This document shows positions 1-12,800 of a DNA stretch of 64,000 nt, in pieces (within the stretch, counting starts at the first letter, position 1; each line of letters opens with the position of its first letter). The position numbers and the translations under genes were made by a program. The DNA lies in assembly GCA_900708905.1 (NCBI GenBank), contig CAADRB010000104.1:95272-159271 (forward strand). The letters run 5' to 3'. The stretch comes from Hymenolepis diminuta. Taxonomy: Eukaryota > Platyhelminthes > Cestoda > Cyclophyllidea > Hymenolepididae. Under the pieces are notes generated by a model. That model made no database searches. It was not told where the DNA came from and saw only the letters and a program-made list of their open reading frames with translations.

Positions 1-631
1 AGAGTGGTGACGGTTCTTCACCCCATGTTGGCATCAGCGTTCAGAATATTCTCACTTGAGGGCGTTCTCGATTATAGGAAGGAACTGTGATACTATTCTC
101 TCCTTCAGAATTTTAGGCAGGCGAACTATCAACACCTGCACGACTTTTTGATGTAGAGTTTATGCAAATCAAATGTGATCAAAAGCACAAATTGTGTCCC
201 CGATAACTTTGCTCTCAATCATGTGCGAGTCACACAGTTTATTTCTTTTCACGCAGCTGGTAGGAAGTGCCTTCAATCGGAGTGAATAGTGCTATAGGAA
301 GAACGACGACTTTTGCATTCTCCATTCCAACGACTGATTACATCGAAAATGCTTTCGAGCCAACACTGATACAAATAGTCACGTCTTTCCGGTGTTATTT
401 TGTTTGGTAGTGGATTTGAAATGGCGTACTTGAGGCAAATATCTTATACTGATTTGCCAGTTAGTTTGGGGGATTTTGAGCATGTTAATTTAGGTTCCTG
501 AATGAGTTAGTTTATCCATTATCCTTCAAGCTCCCTCAACTTTTGGTCCATAATTTACTATGATTAACTCCGGCACTTCTGTTTTAACATTCAGATGTAT
601 CAAACTGATAGTCAAACGAAGGATAACTAAC
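1..631. other. Intron sequence of the neurobeachin gene, no exon recognised
   Basis: This lies 3' of exon 22 on the minus strand. I see no conserved NBEA block, no RNA gene and no repeat here. It is presumably the start of a large intron leading to the C-terminal half of the gene. Confidence 0.5.
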
Positions 632-857
632 CCCCAGATGAATTGGCACTTGCAACAGCGTGGTCAGAGGCTGAAGAACCCAAACGCCAAGCAGTAGGAG
701 AAACCGGTGATTGTGGCGATTGTTCAGTCTCAGCCACACGTTGGCACACGGTCATTAGGTCGACGGGATCAAGGAGATCACGATATTTTGAGACCATCAG
801 CACTGACAGGAAGTAGATCACTGCCAAGGCAACAAACTGCACTTGTCTCGTCTCATC
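632..857 (-). CDS. NBEA: Neurobeachin exon 22
   Basis: Residues 1435-1510. [20 protein letters not shown] and [11 protein letters not shown] match DDSKQAQFLALAVVYFISVL and MVSKYRDILEP of NBEA. A Ser/Ala-rich tail follows and the exon ends in phase 1 before GTTAGT. I could not place another exon in 1-631, so the next one may lie outside the window. Confidence 0.93.
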
Positions 858-3800
858 CTAAAAATAAACGCAATATGGTTGTCAATAATGACTTATTACT
901 TGTGATGTCTCAAGATTCATTTACTTACCTCATCTCTGTATATGACATTATGCAGCCGATTTATGTCAACGTTTTGAAGGAGGGACTCGATATTGAGTAG
1001 GGGATTGGCAACCGTCTTGTCGAATATCCCTCCCTAAAAGAAAGAAAGTGGAGGAAAAATTGAGAAATTATGCTATTGTAATGAAAACGACGTTATCTAG
1101 AAGCGATGTGTCAGTTGTGCAACGGAGACATGAAATTGTTAAATCAGGAGCCAAGAGAACGAGACCCATAGTTAGTGATTGCAATGACTAAGAATTAATA
1201 CGAGTGAAAAGATTCCGGGCCAAATGCGAGTTTCTCAATCACAGAACTTTCTAGATATCCACTACAGATACTCACTAGTATACACGCAAGAATGCGGATG
1301 ACCAACCCGGTTTGGTTCATTCTGGTGAATAAGGGAAGGGAATTACAAAATACGGGCTCTCCAAAAAGGTGAAGCCAGAATACCTTTCATCTCCCTGGGT
1401 TTTATAAAACCGGAAAAGGTGACTAACTGAATGTTCAAATATAACTAAAAATGAAAATCAGATGTCTTCTTCTCCAGCTCTCAGTAGCTTATTTTTCATA
1501 TTGATGAGAGCGTAAGCCTCAGCCAATTTAAATCCTTAAAGTGCTTAAAGACATTCTTAAATGAGCTAAGTATTGTGCAATAGCTTATCAAGTCCAAGTT
1601 ATTGACTTGGTTGCTATTCTAAAATGGCAACTTCCTGAAGTTCAATAATAATACTAAATGCAGTAAATAGATGTATTTGATCGAAGCTCGAACTATGAGA
1701 ACCACGATGTAAAAAATGTTCAAACGAACCATGTATCCAGAAGGATAGTTCGTCATAGACGGTCTCAAGCCCAATACTAGGCGTTGGAGAGTTGCAGAAA
1801 GACGCCCAAGCCTTTCCAAGTAGGCGATACAGTCCGTCGAAAGATGTTCCGTACTATGACCAGCATTTGAAGCCGCTGGGCTGGCCAACCTCTGAATTGT
1901 GTCAACTTTACTGCGAAGGAGGTTATAGAAGTTAAATCCGGAGAGGTAACGAGGCTTAGACTGTTGCCCATCGGTAAAAGACAACGAGGAGTCGACTAAA
2001 TCCGTGGTGGGTGTTGAAGTAGAAGGAGCGTTTGGGGTTTCCTGTGGATGAGGTTCACTTTCGCTGCCGGGAGGAAGGGACAGTGGATATGTAAAGTGAT
2101 GATGGGGAGCTGGGAGGGTGTGAATTTGAGAGAGAATTTCTGGAGTAGGAAGAAAATCACGAAGGCGCGATTCCAGACAATTTCGAACGGCACACAAGCA
2201 AGCTAAGAAAAAAGGATTCAAAATTATAAAAGAACCACGGATGCACTATTGTTTATATGATAGACTTACCGAGTCGCAGACACTGTCGAACAATTCCACC
2301 AGCATTCATGCCTGTCTCCTTTTCGAGAGAACTCAGATTGATGGATGCAGCTGGCATGAAAACAACCACATCGGCAATGTTTGCCACTCGAAGCAGAAAA
2401 CCAAATGCTGTTTCTGGCAGCAGACCGCTCGACGGTTCCTGAATCTCTAACTCCATCTAAAAACGTAATCAGAACTAAGTCGTCAAGTGGGGAAAATTTG
2501 ATTTATTATCAGTTAAACACAGGATTGGATGTTTAAATGAGTATTTTAGAAGGAAAAACGTTACAGCCAAAACAACATAAACGGTAAATGGGTTCCGACA
2601 GACAAGTAAAATGACTACAAAAAACTATCAGTAGAAGTATTCGCGAATTGTTAAAAATGTTACGCCACTGTAAGACGTTAAGTATCATTTTTTTGGATAT
2701 TCTTGACTCAGGAGTGGAAATATTATGCAAATTTATTCATATGCGACACGAGAAGTTATGAATAAATACAAGAGGAGATCAATATCAGTTTCTCTAGATA
2801 GGAATTGAGTAGAATCAATAAAGCAAAATGAAAGGACTGAAATAGACCTTAATATATACTTATTAATCAAAAGCAATAAGAAGTAAGATTGTATAACTTA
2901 CTCTCACGAGAAAATGCTAGAAATATGTCGATTAAGTAGATATTGATTGCAATATGCGAAATCAGAGCGAATTGAAATGGATATTTCCACATATTAGGCA
3001 ATCTACGTGATCGTCTATGAATTCAAAGGTCAAGAGTTTGATGACCATCAACTTACACTCAGGGAGTGAAAGGACATTCTTGAGTCTGGCTAATAAAGGT
3101 AGCAGGATCAGCGTAGACCCACTGGTGCGCTGGGAAATGCTTCTTTCAATAGGCCTGGAAGTTATGGCCGTAACAAAGTGCAGAAACGACACTATCCTTA
3201 TTTTACTGTTTAATCTGACCGAAAATTAAGAATAAAAACCGACGAGTATAATTCGATTTACTCGAGCTGGATAGTAAGAGGGCGCCGACTTAGACTTCAA
3301 GTAACTGAATTTCTTCCTATAGAAATCAGTTTCTAAGACTAAAAAACGAAAGAGGAAAAAAACTCGAAAAGTAAACTTACAGTTGGGGAGGTGGTAGCCG
3401 CCAGCAAGGGTAAAAGTCCACCACAGGCTGTGACAAGACTGTCCGAAAGTTGAGATATAAGATGAATCAAATTGGTAGCATATATCTGGTTGGCAGGATC
3501 GTTGATGAAGGCCTGCAAATGAGCCACTGCTATGCTTCCAGACACATCATATTCATCTCCATCCGCAGAGTCTGAAGAGAGGAACTCTGTTTCCAATTTC
3601 TCCTTTGCTAGAGCTACATCCTTGGGTGAAATGGTAGTGGCTACGGCACTGAAAAGAAGAACAAACGGATTGCAGAAATACGGTTGTTTCGGCAGGGAAT
3701 AAAATAATCGGGATAAACCTATTGCGCTAGTGAAAGGGAAATTACGAGTAATACGTAAAAAATTTGGGAAGGAGAACTTACCTCCCAACAATAACTACGT

Positions 3801-6800
3801 GGCTCAAGCTTTTTTATAATGAGCAACCGCAAAGTGCTGTTTCATACAATATCATGTGAGGCCCTGACTCCAACGTATGAACGATCCATTCCCTGTGACA
3901 TCTCAAACCGCTGATCACATTGATGAAATTATATAGTATTAAACATTCCTGCGAATCTCATCTAACTTTAATTCCCTTCATCTGTACAATAAATAGGAAT
4001 TTGAATATAAATGTCCTTGAAATATAGAAAACGTACAGTGAAATAAAGAGAAACAATGCAATTGACTGTAGGGTAGCCGTAAATATTAAGTTTAATTAAG
4101 GGTTTTCAAATAAGATCTAATGGCATCTAAAACATTTCAACAGAAGACATACTGGAATTCATCTTCAATAGAGCGTAGAACACTGTCCAGGAGGATTTGA
4201 TGAAGGTAAGACCAAACGAAGGGAGGTGTTCGGAAGGCTTCAACTCCAGCCTTTCCGAGTTCTTGATTTGGTTGACTTTGACTTTGCTGTTGCAGTGTCT
4301 CCTGTTGATTAGGGGGGGATTGGTTAATTGTGTCTGAAAATGATAGTTCAACCAGTAGTGTATTCGATAATGCAAAGGCTTGATCTATAAATATTCTAGG
4401 GAAATTATATTTAACATTTTCATCTTCAAGTACCGGTAATATAAGAAAGAGCCTAATGCAACTGTCGCTTATCACCTTATTGACAACTCCTTTGATGGAC
4501 AATCCACAACCTGTGTCATAGATTATTACCGTCTACTCAGAATGCTTGCTGACTATCGAAGCTGTGTCAAAAAATCAAGATAGACGGGCCCAACTTTATT
4601 GACTTTTACATTAGAAGTAACACGACCAACTTAGAGGCAGGAGAAGGGAACGTGATTAATCTCAAAAGTAGCATAGTATTTACTTAGTAATGACGAATAT
4701 TCGGGTTACTAACTGAATTATTCCGATTACCGTTGGATCTTGATGAATTGTTCAAATGTTCGGTTCAGAAGCCCTCCCCTTGTAATCATTAAACAGGAGA
4801 CCATCGGCGAAACATATACCTCAAATCAAATTTTACGTATTTCTTCATCAAATATGCATTCAAAAACGCAAAAAAACTGTTCCAGATTACAAGCTAGACA
4901 TAATCCAACTGATTTGGACTCTCGTTAATAGGGCCAAATAAGGTAAACTCGTCAAAGTAAAACAATCAAAGCTCAAGACAACTATGCTCTTACCTATTTT
5001 GGCCTGAAATTCCTCCTGATAATCGCTTTTATCCCGACCTACTTTACTGACGTCATCCGAGGTATTAGTAATATTTGCTTCATTTTTTGCTTCCTCCTTG
5101 TGATTTGGTCCATCCACATCTGCTACAACCTGATCAAGCATTTCGTTGACAAGTTTGTGGACAGCCCGATCGGTGAGATCGATGTCTTTAACAGGGAATT
5201 CAGCTTCACCCTGAGCAACTGAGGGGTCCAAAGTGTCCGATTTAATACCGGGTTGAGAGGGCTGAGCATTCGAACCGCTGGTAGAGTGTGTTCGTGGAGT
5301 TTGATTGTTTTTGCGTCTTTTGAGAAAGTGCATCTGTCAGAGCAAGCAAAATGGGAGATGTTACCTTGCATTTTTCTCATTTACGTCAGAGTAATTTAGC
5401 ATTATACAAGTTATATTAATACTTAATAAGCAAAATCGAGAAATTAATGTCATATTATGCTGTTTCATGATACAGAGTTCTATACTCATCTTGATAAATT
5501 TGGAAAATAAATAATGGGGAGGTCATTAAAGGATTTATCGTTTGCTATAAGGACGGACCCTATGTGGATTTAAAATATTGTCAGGTAATATCTGGCAGTA
5601 CTGAAAAAACTTAACCCACAAGGTCATGAAAATTGATCATGAACTGTGCCGTACTCAATAGCAATCAGAAACTGTAACAAGTACGAACTAACCTGTTGGT
5701 GGTTAGCTCGTCGAAACTCCTCAAAAGAAATACGAGAATGTAGAATGGCCAAAGTGTCGATCCACACTCGCCAACCACCAAATTCAAAGCGGAGAGCATA
5801 GAAGAGCAAACAGCGAAGAATTTCCATCACTGTTGCTGTCGCGTAACTATTCTGCTCATTCTGAGGGAAAAGAGAGGCTAGTCCAATCACCCAATCCTGC
5901 CATACTGACATCTGCAACACTGACCTGAAAACAATGGGAAAAGGTGATAAAATTTTCTAAAAAAAGGCTTTTAACATCGGCTCAGTTATATCCTTATTAG
6001 TCAATCAGAGAAATCTCATGACATAAATGACCGAAATCGAATCAAGCACATACATACCATAGTCAATAAAAAAAGTTGGAAATGTCATTAGTTATTGCAA
6101 TTTTAATAAATGATTTATTATTTTGATTCCTAAAATAATACGATGGGATGCTATTTGGATCATTTTCTATGGACTGGCGTAGGAAAAGAGATTGAAATAC
6201 TCTTTAAAACAAAGTAATTTGAAATAATCGAGCTTACTAACAGTAGAGGAAAAATGCCAGAACTCATTCTCCCTGCTCTTCCAATTTCAAAAAATTTTAA
6301 TTAAGAGTCTTATTGAATAAGACCTCAGAAACCACAATACGCAATTGTTAGTGAATTTGGGGAAGGGAGCAACCGCGCCAGGAGACCACACCTCAGTGTC
6401 TGAAAAGATAAGATTAAATGGGAAAAAAAATTTATACAATTCTGCATTTTCACTTTGAGAGATGCATCGCGAAAAACTTGACAGAACAATTCGATGGAAT
6501 ATTTTGGACAAATAGGGAATTAATAAAATTTAACAATTAATAACACCTTATCCCATAAAATAAATTTTAAAAGATTATTTTTTCCTGTTCTATCTATGTA
6601 AATTATGAATTCTTTTATTCATTGTTTTAAGAAATTTGAGAAAAAAGATAATATTAAATCGAAGTCTTTGTCAGAAATTAACAGCAATTTCGACAATAAA
6701 TTAAAAGTCATCTTCTTAAAACACGATTGAGAAACCGAGTAAAAAACGAGGCTAATTACAATTTGGCTATTTGCCAGATCAGATCAACTACGCAAGAAGC

Positions 6801-9800
6801 CCCTCGAATGCAAACAAACAAACTGTATAACGTATATAAAGAGACGATGTTCAGGCAGACTCGTACTTGTCCCGATATCAATACTTTAATCCCCAAGGCA
6901 TGTGCACAGTGGCTAAGCAGTAGTGTTCTAAACTGTTCCGCCAAATATCACGGGATTCGATGCCTATCGGTATATATCAAGTTCTGGAAATGAGAATGCG
7001 TTGCCTCAACGCAAACAATAGAACGCTTTCCTTCTTCCAATAATGAAGGCTGTAAGAACATTTTTAATTGTTCGATTTGTAACCTCAGCTATTTATCATA
7101 TTAAGGAAATTGTTAATAGGTACTCGATATTACAATTTCAGGCATAAATGATTTAACAAAGGCGCACCACTATTAAGAAGCTTGAAAAGAGCAATCGAAT
7201 CATCACATATGAGATAGACATGCAACCATTTAGCTAAATAGAGCAGACGAGAGGTAATTTTAATGTCCCCTTGATACTCCGCTACTTACAAGAGTAACAT
7301 TAACTTTTTTTTAATTGGGGGGCACATATAACCTAGAGACTGTCAAATAATGCAAAAATTGATCCACTATGGCTATTTCACAATGAAATAATCTGTGAAG
7401 ACTTGTCCTAATCAAGATTTCGTCATTATCACCAACAAAAATACAATTCGAATAACAGTAAATCCAACAACTGGTCAAGGGAGAGGATCAAAAAGATAAT
7501 CAGAGCAAGTCAAGGAGTGGAGTTGTACAATATTTACTATAAATTGGCCGTTCACGTTCCAAAATTTAAATTTCACGAATTGTTTTCTGAAATGCAGGCA
7601 ATGCTTGTCTACGATGTTCAGTGCTTATTGATTGTCATTTTTGAATCAGAAAGGGCTGGTCGTACAACCTAATTTCACTTTTTCCTCCAATGGTTGGTAA
7701 GGTAAATGACCTTACCTTACTTAAATCTTTACAATAGCAGAGATGAGTCGCTAAAAATTTTAAGTGAGCTATCTGGGGTTAACATACTCTGTATATACCA
7801 ATAAATTAAAATGAGTTATATATTGACACTCTTCAGTAAATAGAAAAAGAACATTGCAACAATGCACTCACCTCCGATTGATATCAGAATTGAGGCAAAG
7901 GGAGAGAAGATGTTCCAGGAACGCCTGGCGGACGGCCATCAATTCGGGAGTTCGTTTTGAATGAATAATCAGTAAGGCGATGGTTTTCAACAGGGCTGAA
8001 ATCCACAAATTAAAGATGAATTAATACTGCATAGGAAGCGGTTTTATTGACCACTTCTTCCTCCAAAAATTATTTCCGTATTTCGTATCCATTTTTTTCT
8101 TATCTATGAATCAATAATTAGCTTTGTGGACGACTCTGTCAAGTAGGAAAGATCATAAGATTGTCGGCTCAACGCTGAGTACCATAATATAAGTCGCTTA
8201 CTGATCTGCGAAATTATTCTCCTACAGGCACACAGCATTATCCTCGCTTTCTATCCTATTCTTTCGATCTTATCTTTTCAACGTTTCTGACTGATAAAAC
8301 CATTGGTCTTGGAGTGTTTTATTGAACGCATATGTCTGGACTATTTTAATAGTCAAATGATAGTAAATCTTTGGCCTTTCGTCAGACGAACAAAGGACCA
8401 ATCAACTCAAGTTGGCCTTTTTATCTAACTTGCATCAAATACACCCGTGGTCTAATTCAATTCTGGATCTTCTGATATGAGAAAGACTAGCGTATTTGTT
8501 TACTCTTTAGGAAGATAATTAATGTATCTACAAGTCCAACTTGGTTAGGAGGAACAAGTATCCACTTGTTATTCTTAAGGAAAATTATATCTTCCAATAC
8601 ATCTGTTTTATTTACTTTGTTTTTATTTATACATCTAAATATTACACTGTAGTGGTTTTAAACATCCACTCAATGGGTGGAACAAACAATTTAACGAATT
8701 AGTTGTGATATGAAGTTGAATGACTCAACATTATAAACTAGGCTTATAAATGGGTAGGGTAATTTAAAACACCTCCTTTCTACCTAATTATCTGGTTCCA
8801 CAGTTGGATTTAAAAGAGGGAAAATACACGATTATTATCCAAAAAAGTCTCAGGCACGCTGATAGATGGTGGAGAAAAAAGTAGGGGACCAGAAATAAGA
8901 AGAGCAAGTTTTTGAGCAACTTGATGATGCAGAGGGCGAAACTTACCAGAATTTTCAATTCGGTGAATTGAACTGGGGTTTGGCAATATTTTATCCGTGA
9001 GGTGAAGGCTCACATTCTCTGTCAAAAGCTGAAATGAAAGAATAAAGTATATAGGAGGTTTTTGCCTGAAAATATCAGTCAAGGACTAATCGGCTGTTCT
9101 GCATTCTACAGACCGCTGTTACCGAGAAAAACACAGTAAGCACGGATTTTAAACCAGTTGCCATGAGCGTTCACTGTCGATCTCATTTCGATCTTATTTC
9201 ATACAGCATTGCCAACTTCGCAAAACAACACGAAGAGCTAGTTCAATAAATGCATCATCAGTAGTATCCCATACATCCTTCTCTATTTTGGGTTAAGAGA
9301 ATAAAACTTGATAGCATTTTCATACGGCGCTTGAACGATTTGGGAAAGTTAATTCGCTGTTATTTTCTGACACTGATGGCATCATAGCTACATCATAAAC
9401 ATGCAATAACTTTTACATGCCAGAAATTACGAAATGGTGATAGGCATTTACTGACAGTTGAAACAGATATGAATTAACCATATATGAAAAGGGCGTTTCG
9501 ACGTATATGTAAAATCTCCCCTCCCCTTACCCCACGGAATAGTAGAAAAAAATAGAGTATCGTCGTCAGTCAAAGAGATTCCACAAAATGAAATTTAATA
9601 AAGAATAGATTTTAATGATGTAAACTCCTCCTGATTCTTCTCACGTAAGGCACTTTAAAGTTGACATTAAATGAGGAAAGAATGAGAAAATGCAGCTGGA
9701 TAAATACATTCACGCTTCATTCTAATTGTCGGTCTTGCTTTTGTCACGGATTTAGTAAGCTTGACAAAATAGGAAAAAATTTAACTACCGATTTATGGTT

Positions 9801-12800
9801 AATTTAAGCACAATATTTCCATTCAACACAAGTTTTGCAAATAATTAGGAGAAAATGTACCTCAAAGAACACATTATAGGTTTTCATAGTGAAGACAGGT
9901 GCCGCTGTGAGGAACCGATCGCAGAGATGACTGAATACACTGTGTTGAGTGATTGCTTCTTGCTTCCGCCTAAACCAAAAGGAAAAGAAGAGTGATAACA
10001 TTTTGATAAATTATTCAACAAACCCTTTTTATAATACCAGTGGTGTAGCGGTTAACGTACACGTCTGATGATATCCAGTGAGTGGAGCAATCAATCCCGA
10101 TAATTAATTTCAATTAATAAGAGGGGTGATAAAATGTGAACTTCTTATTATAGCGGCTCCAGAATGCTAATTCTCAGCCCACTGAATATTGATAGAATTA
10201 CTTCCATTCAGACATTGGTCTGTAGCTCTCAGCCAAAATGTACCTATCTTTAATTAGGAAAGTGGCTATTCGACGCATTAAAAATGGACAACAGAAAAAG
10301 TTAACATGAAGAAAACATGAATCTTCACAAAATCCGCAGAAATTCTCCTCAAATCTCCAATTCTGTGAGCTGCGCATGTTCCCCTAAAGATTAGAAGCGT
10401 AAGTAAACAACTGACGTGATTGAAGGCTTATTAATAAGATGGGAGTTTATGAAGGCATTAATAATGGGAGTTTTTACATCGAAACTAAGTGCAGTGGTGT
10501 TTTAATTAAAGTTTAGAAAAAAAATTCGAGGACTTTTCTCCAAGTTAAGCTGACTAATATTTGAATTAGTGATCAATAGGTATTCAGAGTAGATGAAATC
10601 TTTGTTCACACGATAATACAATTTGGAAATAAAAGAAGAACACTTGGTAACAAAAAGTATGAAACAAATCACAAGCATGTAAACACCTCTCTTTCACATT
10701 CATTTGACGCATTAAAAAAGAATCCCACCAAATTTACCTGGGAGGATTAATTGCTTAAATCCGAAGATTGAATCTGCATTATTTCAATGCAAATAGGGAT
10801 AATCCTTCCCAATTTAATTAATTTCCTCGATTCCCAATTTGTTAGCATTTTGTGATCCCGTTCAAAATTAAAAGGCAAAAAAGCATGACAAAACATCCCA
10901 AATGGGTAAGTTAGGGAATTTATGACTTTTGTTTAAATAAAAATATATTCTTAATAGGTAATTTATTTGGAATTCAATTTGCCATCTTCAATTAAATTAG
11001 CAGCCTGAAGTTTGGAAGGTAGCTTAACGCAAGAGATATAACTAGGCTACAACCATTTAAACCCATCAATGTGATGTCCAGACACCTGAATTGTAAACAA
11101 CGAACTAGTGAACAGGTCTGTATGCAGAAATCAACACTCGTGTACTATCGTCGGGATCACTGCCTCACAGAGGCACCGATCAATGAGGACTTCCAGTGCC
11201 TAAATTCCGGGTGATAAAACAAGGGTGGGTGAAACGATACATGTCAGAAAGCCATCCTTAACGTTGTCATTAGATTCAATCCAAGCCCCTTCAAAAGGTC
11301 TTTTGGAAAGCAATAACAAACATTTCTTTCAACCTGAGAAGTGATGAAACGAAAAGTCTGAATCCTATACACCAAATCCCCCTATTCTATTCCCGAACTA
11401 TTTCCTCTTAGCTATATTTATGCATCCGACTGTCCACATACTCATATCTCGGGCCAAGAGATAATCAACCTGAAACAAGACGAAACATGTTACCACGTGC
11501 CAGCTAGATTGACTGGGTGGCCATGTCACTGAAAATCGAGTCAGCGCGCAACCACACCTCTGAGTAAGAGCTGCTATTTTAACCCATTAATAATGCAGCT
11601 CTAGCGTGGATGCTTTCAATGCTTACAAATGCGACAAAGAGAGCATCAAAAGTCGGATGATAATAGCAATAATAGTAACAGTAAATTTTTCATGGTTCAA
11701 TTCAACGGTTCTGAAAAGTATCAACGAATGGGTTATTCTCTTAAAAGTGAATGAGAAAAGATTTTTGCCAAAGATAAGAAAGTAACACCCTTACCAAATA
11801 TTAGTGTTTTCTTCTCTCTGTCAAGAAACACTAAAGCCAGGCTTATATCTGTGGGATGCTTAGAAGTTCGAAGTACGAAGCGAAATTCGTATCTCGGGCG
11901 CAGGCACTTTAATTACTATTCTAAACTGTGAGTACCCGGAGATGAAGCCTCGTCAACGCCACATTATTGACTGATTAGGAAGTCGATAAATGCCAAATAT
12001 TCTAGCTATATAGGGACATCAATACTTTCTTAATAAGAGAAGAGAAATCTGAGCTATAGGTATGAATAATACTTTCAATAATAGTTAAATGGAGATATAC
12101 AGAAGAATAAAGCTACATACTTGGGTTTGCTGTATTTGAGGAAAAATCCAAGCATCTTGAGAGCGTAGAGACGGCAATCCTCGTCAGGAAGGCCGAGAAG
12201 TTGGAAAACGCATTGAATTCCATCGTGACGATCAAACCAAGGCACCATCACTGCCGGGTGCTTCTCCATCAAAGCCACTGTGAAGTAGAGAACATCTCCC
12301 AAGTTGTCTGGCTACATGGAAAATTTGACGAATCAATTTTATAAAAAGCTTAATCAAGTGTAAGAATGACAGCAAGATTAGAAAAAATATAAGCATTCCA
12401 TAACGCCTTAAATTTAACACATAGTGTGCATAGATACACATCCCCCTGTTCATCAGCTGTCTGTTAATGCTATCGTACACAGGCCCTCGAAAACACAATC
12501 CTATTTATACCTAACAAAAGTTACTTTTATAACTTTCAGCTTAGAGTAAATAAAGAGTAATAATTTAGCGGCTACGACATAGGAGTTCTGCAATCCCAGA
12601 TCTTACGGTCAGCAACTTGGCGGTAGGAAGCTCACAAGCAAGACATAATATTAACTCTTAAAAAGGGAACATCATCTATTGATTCAGAACTGTACGTAAA
12701 AGTGCTCTAAAGAGGGGAAAAAATAACTTTTTAAACCGAGAATATTAGTCGAAATAGCAAACTGCAGACTCGAAATACAAAACGGATCCATGCATATATA

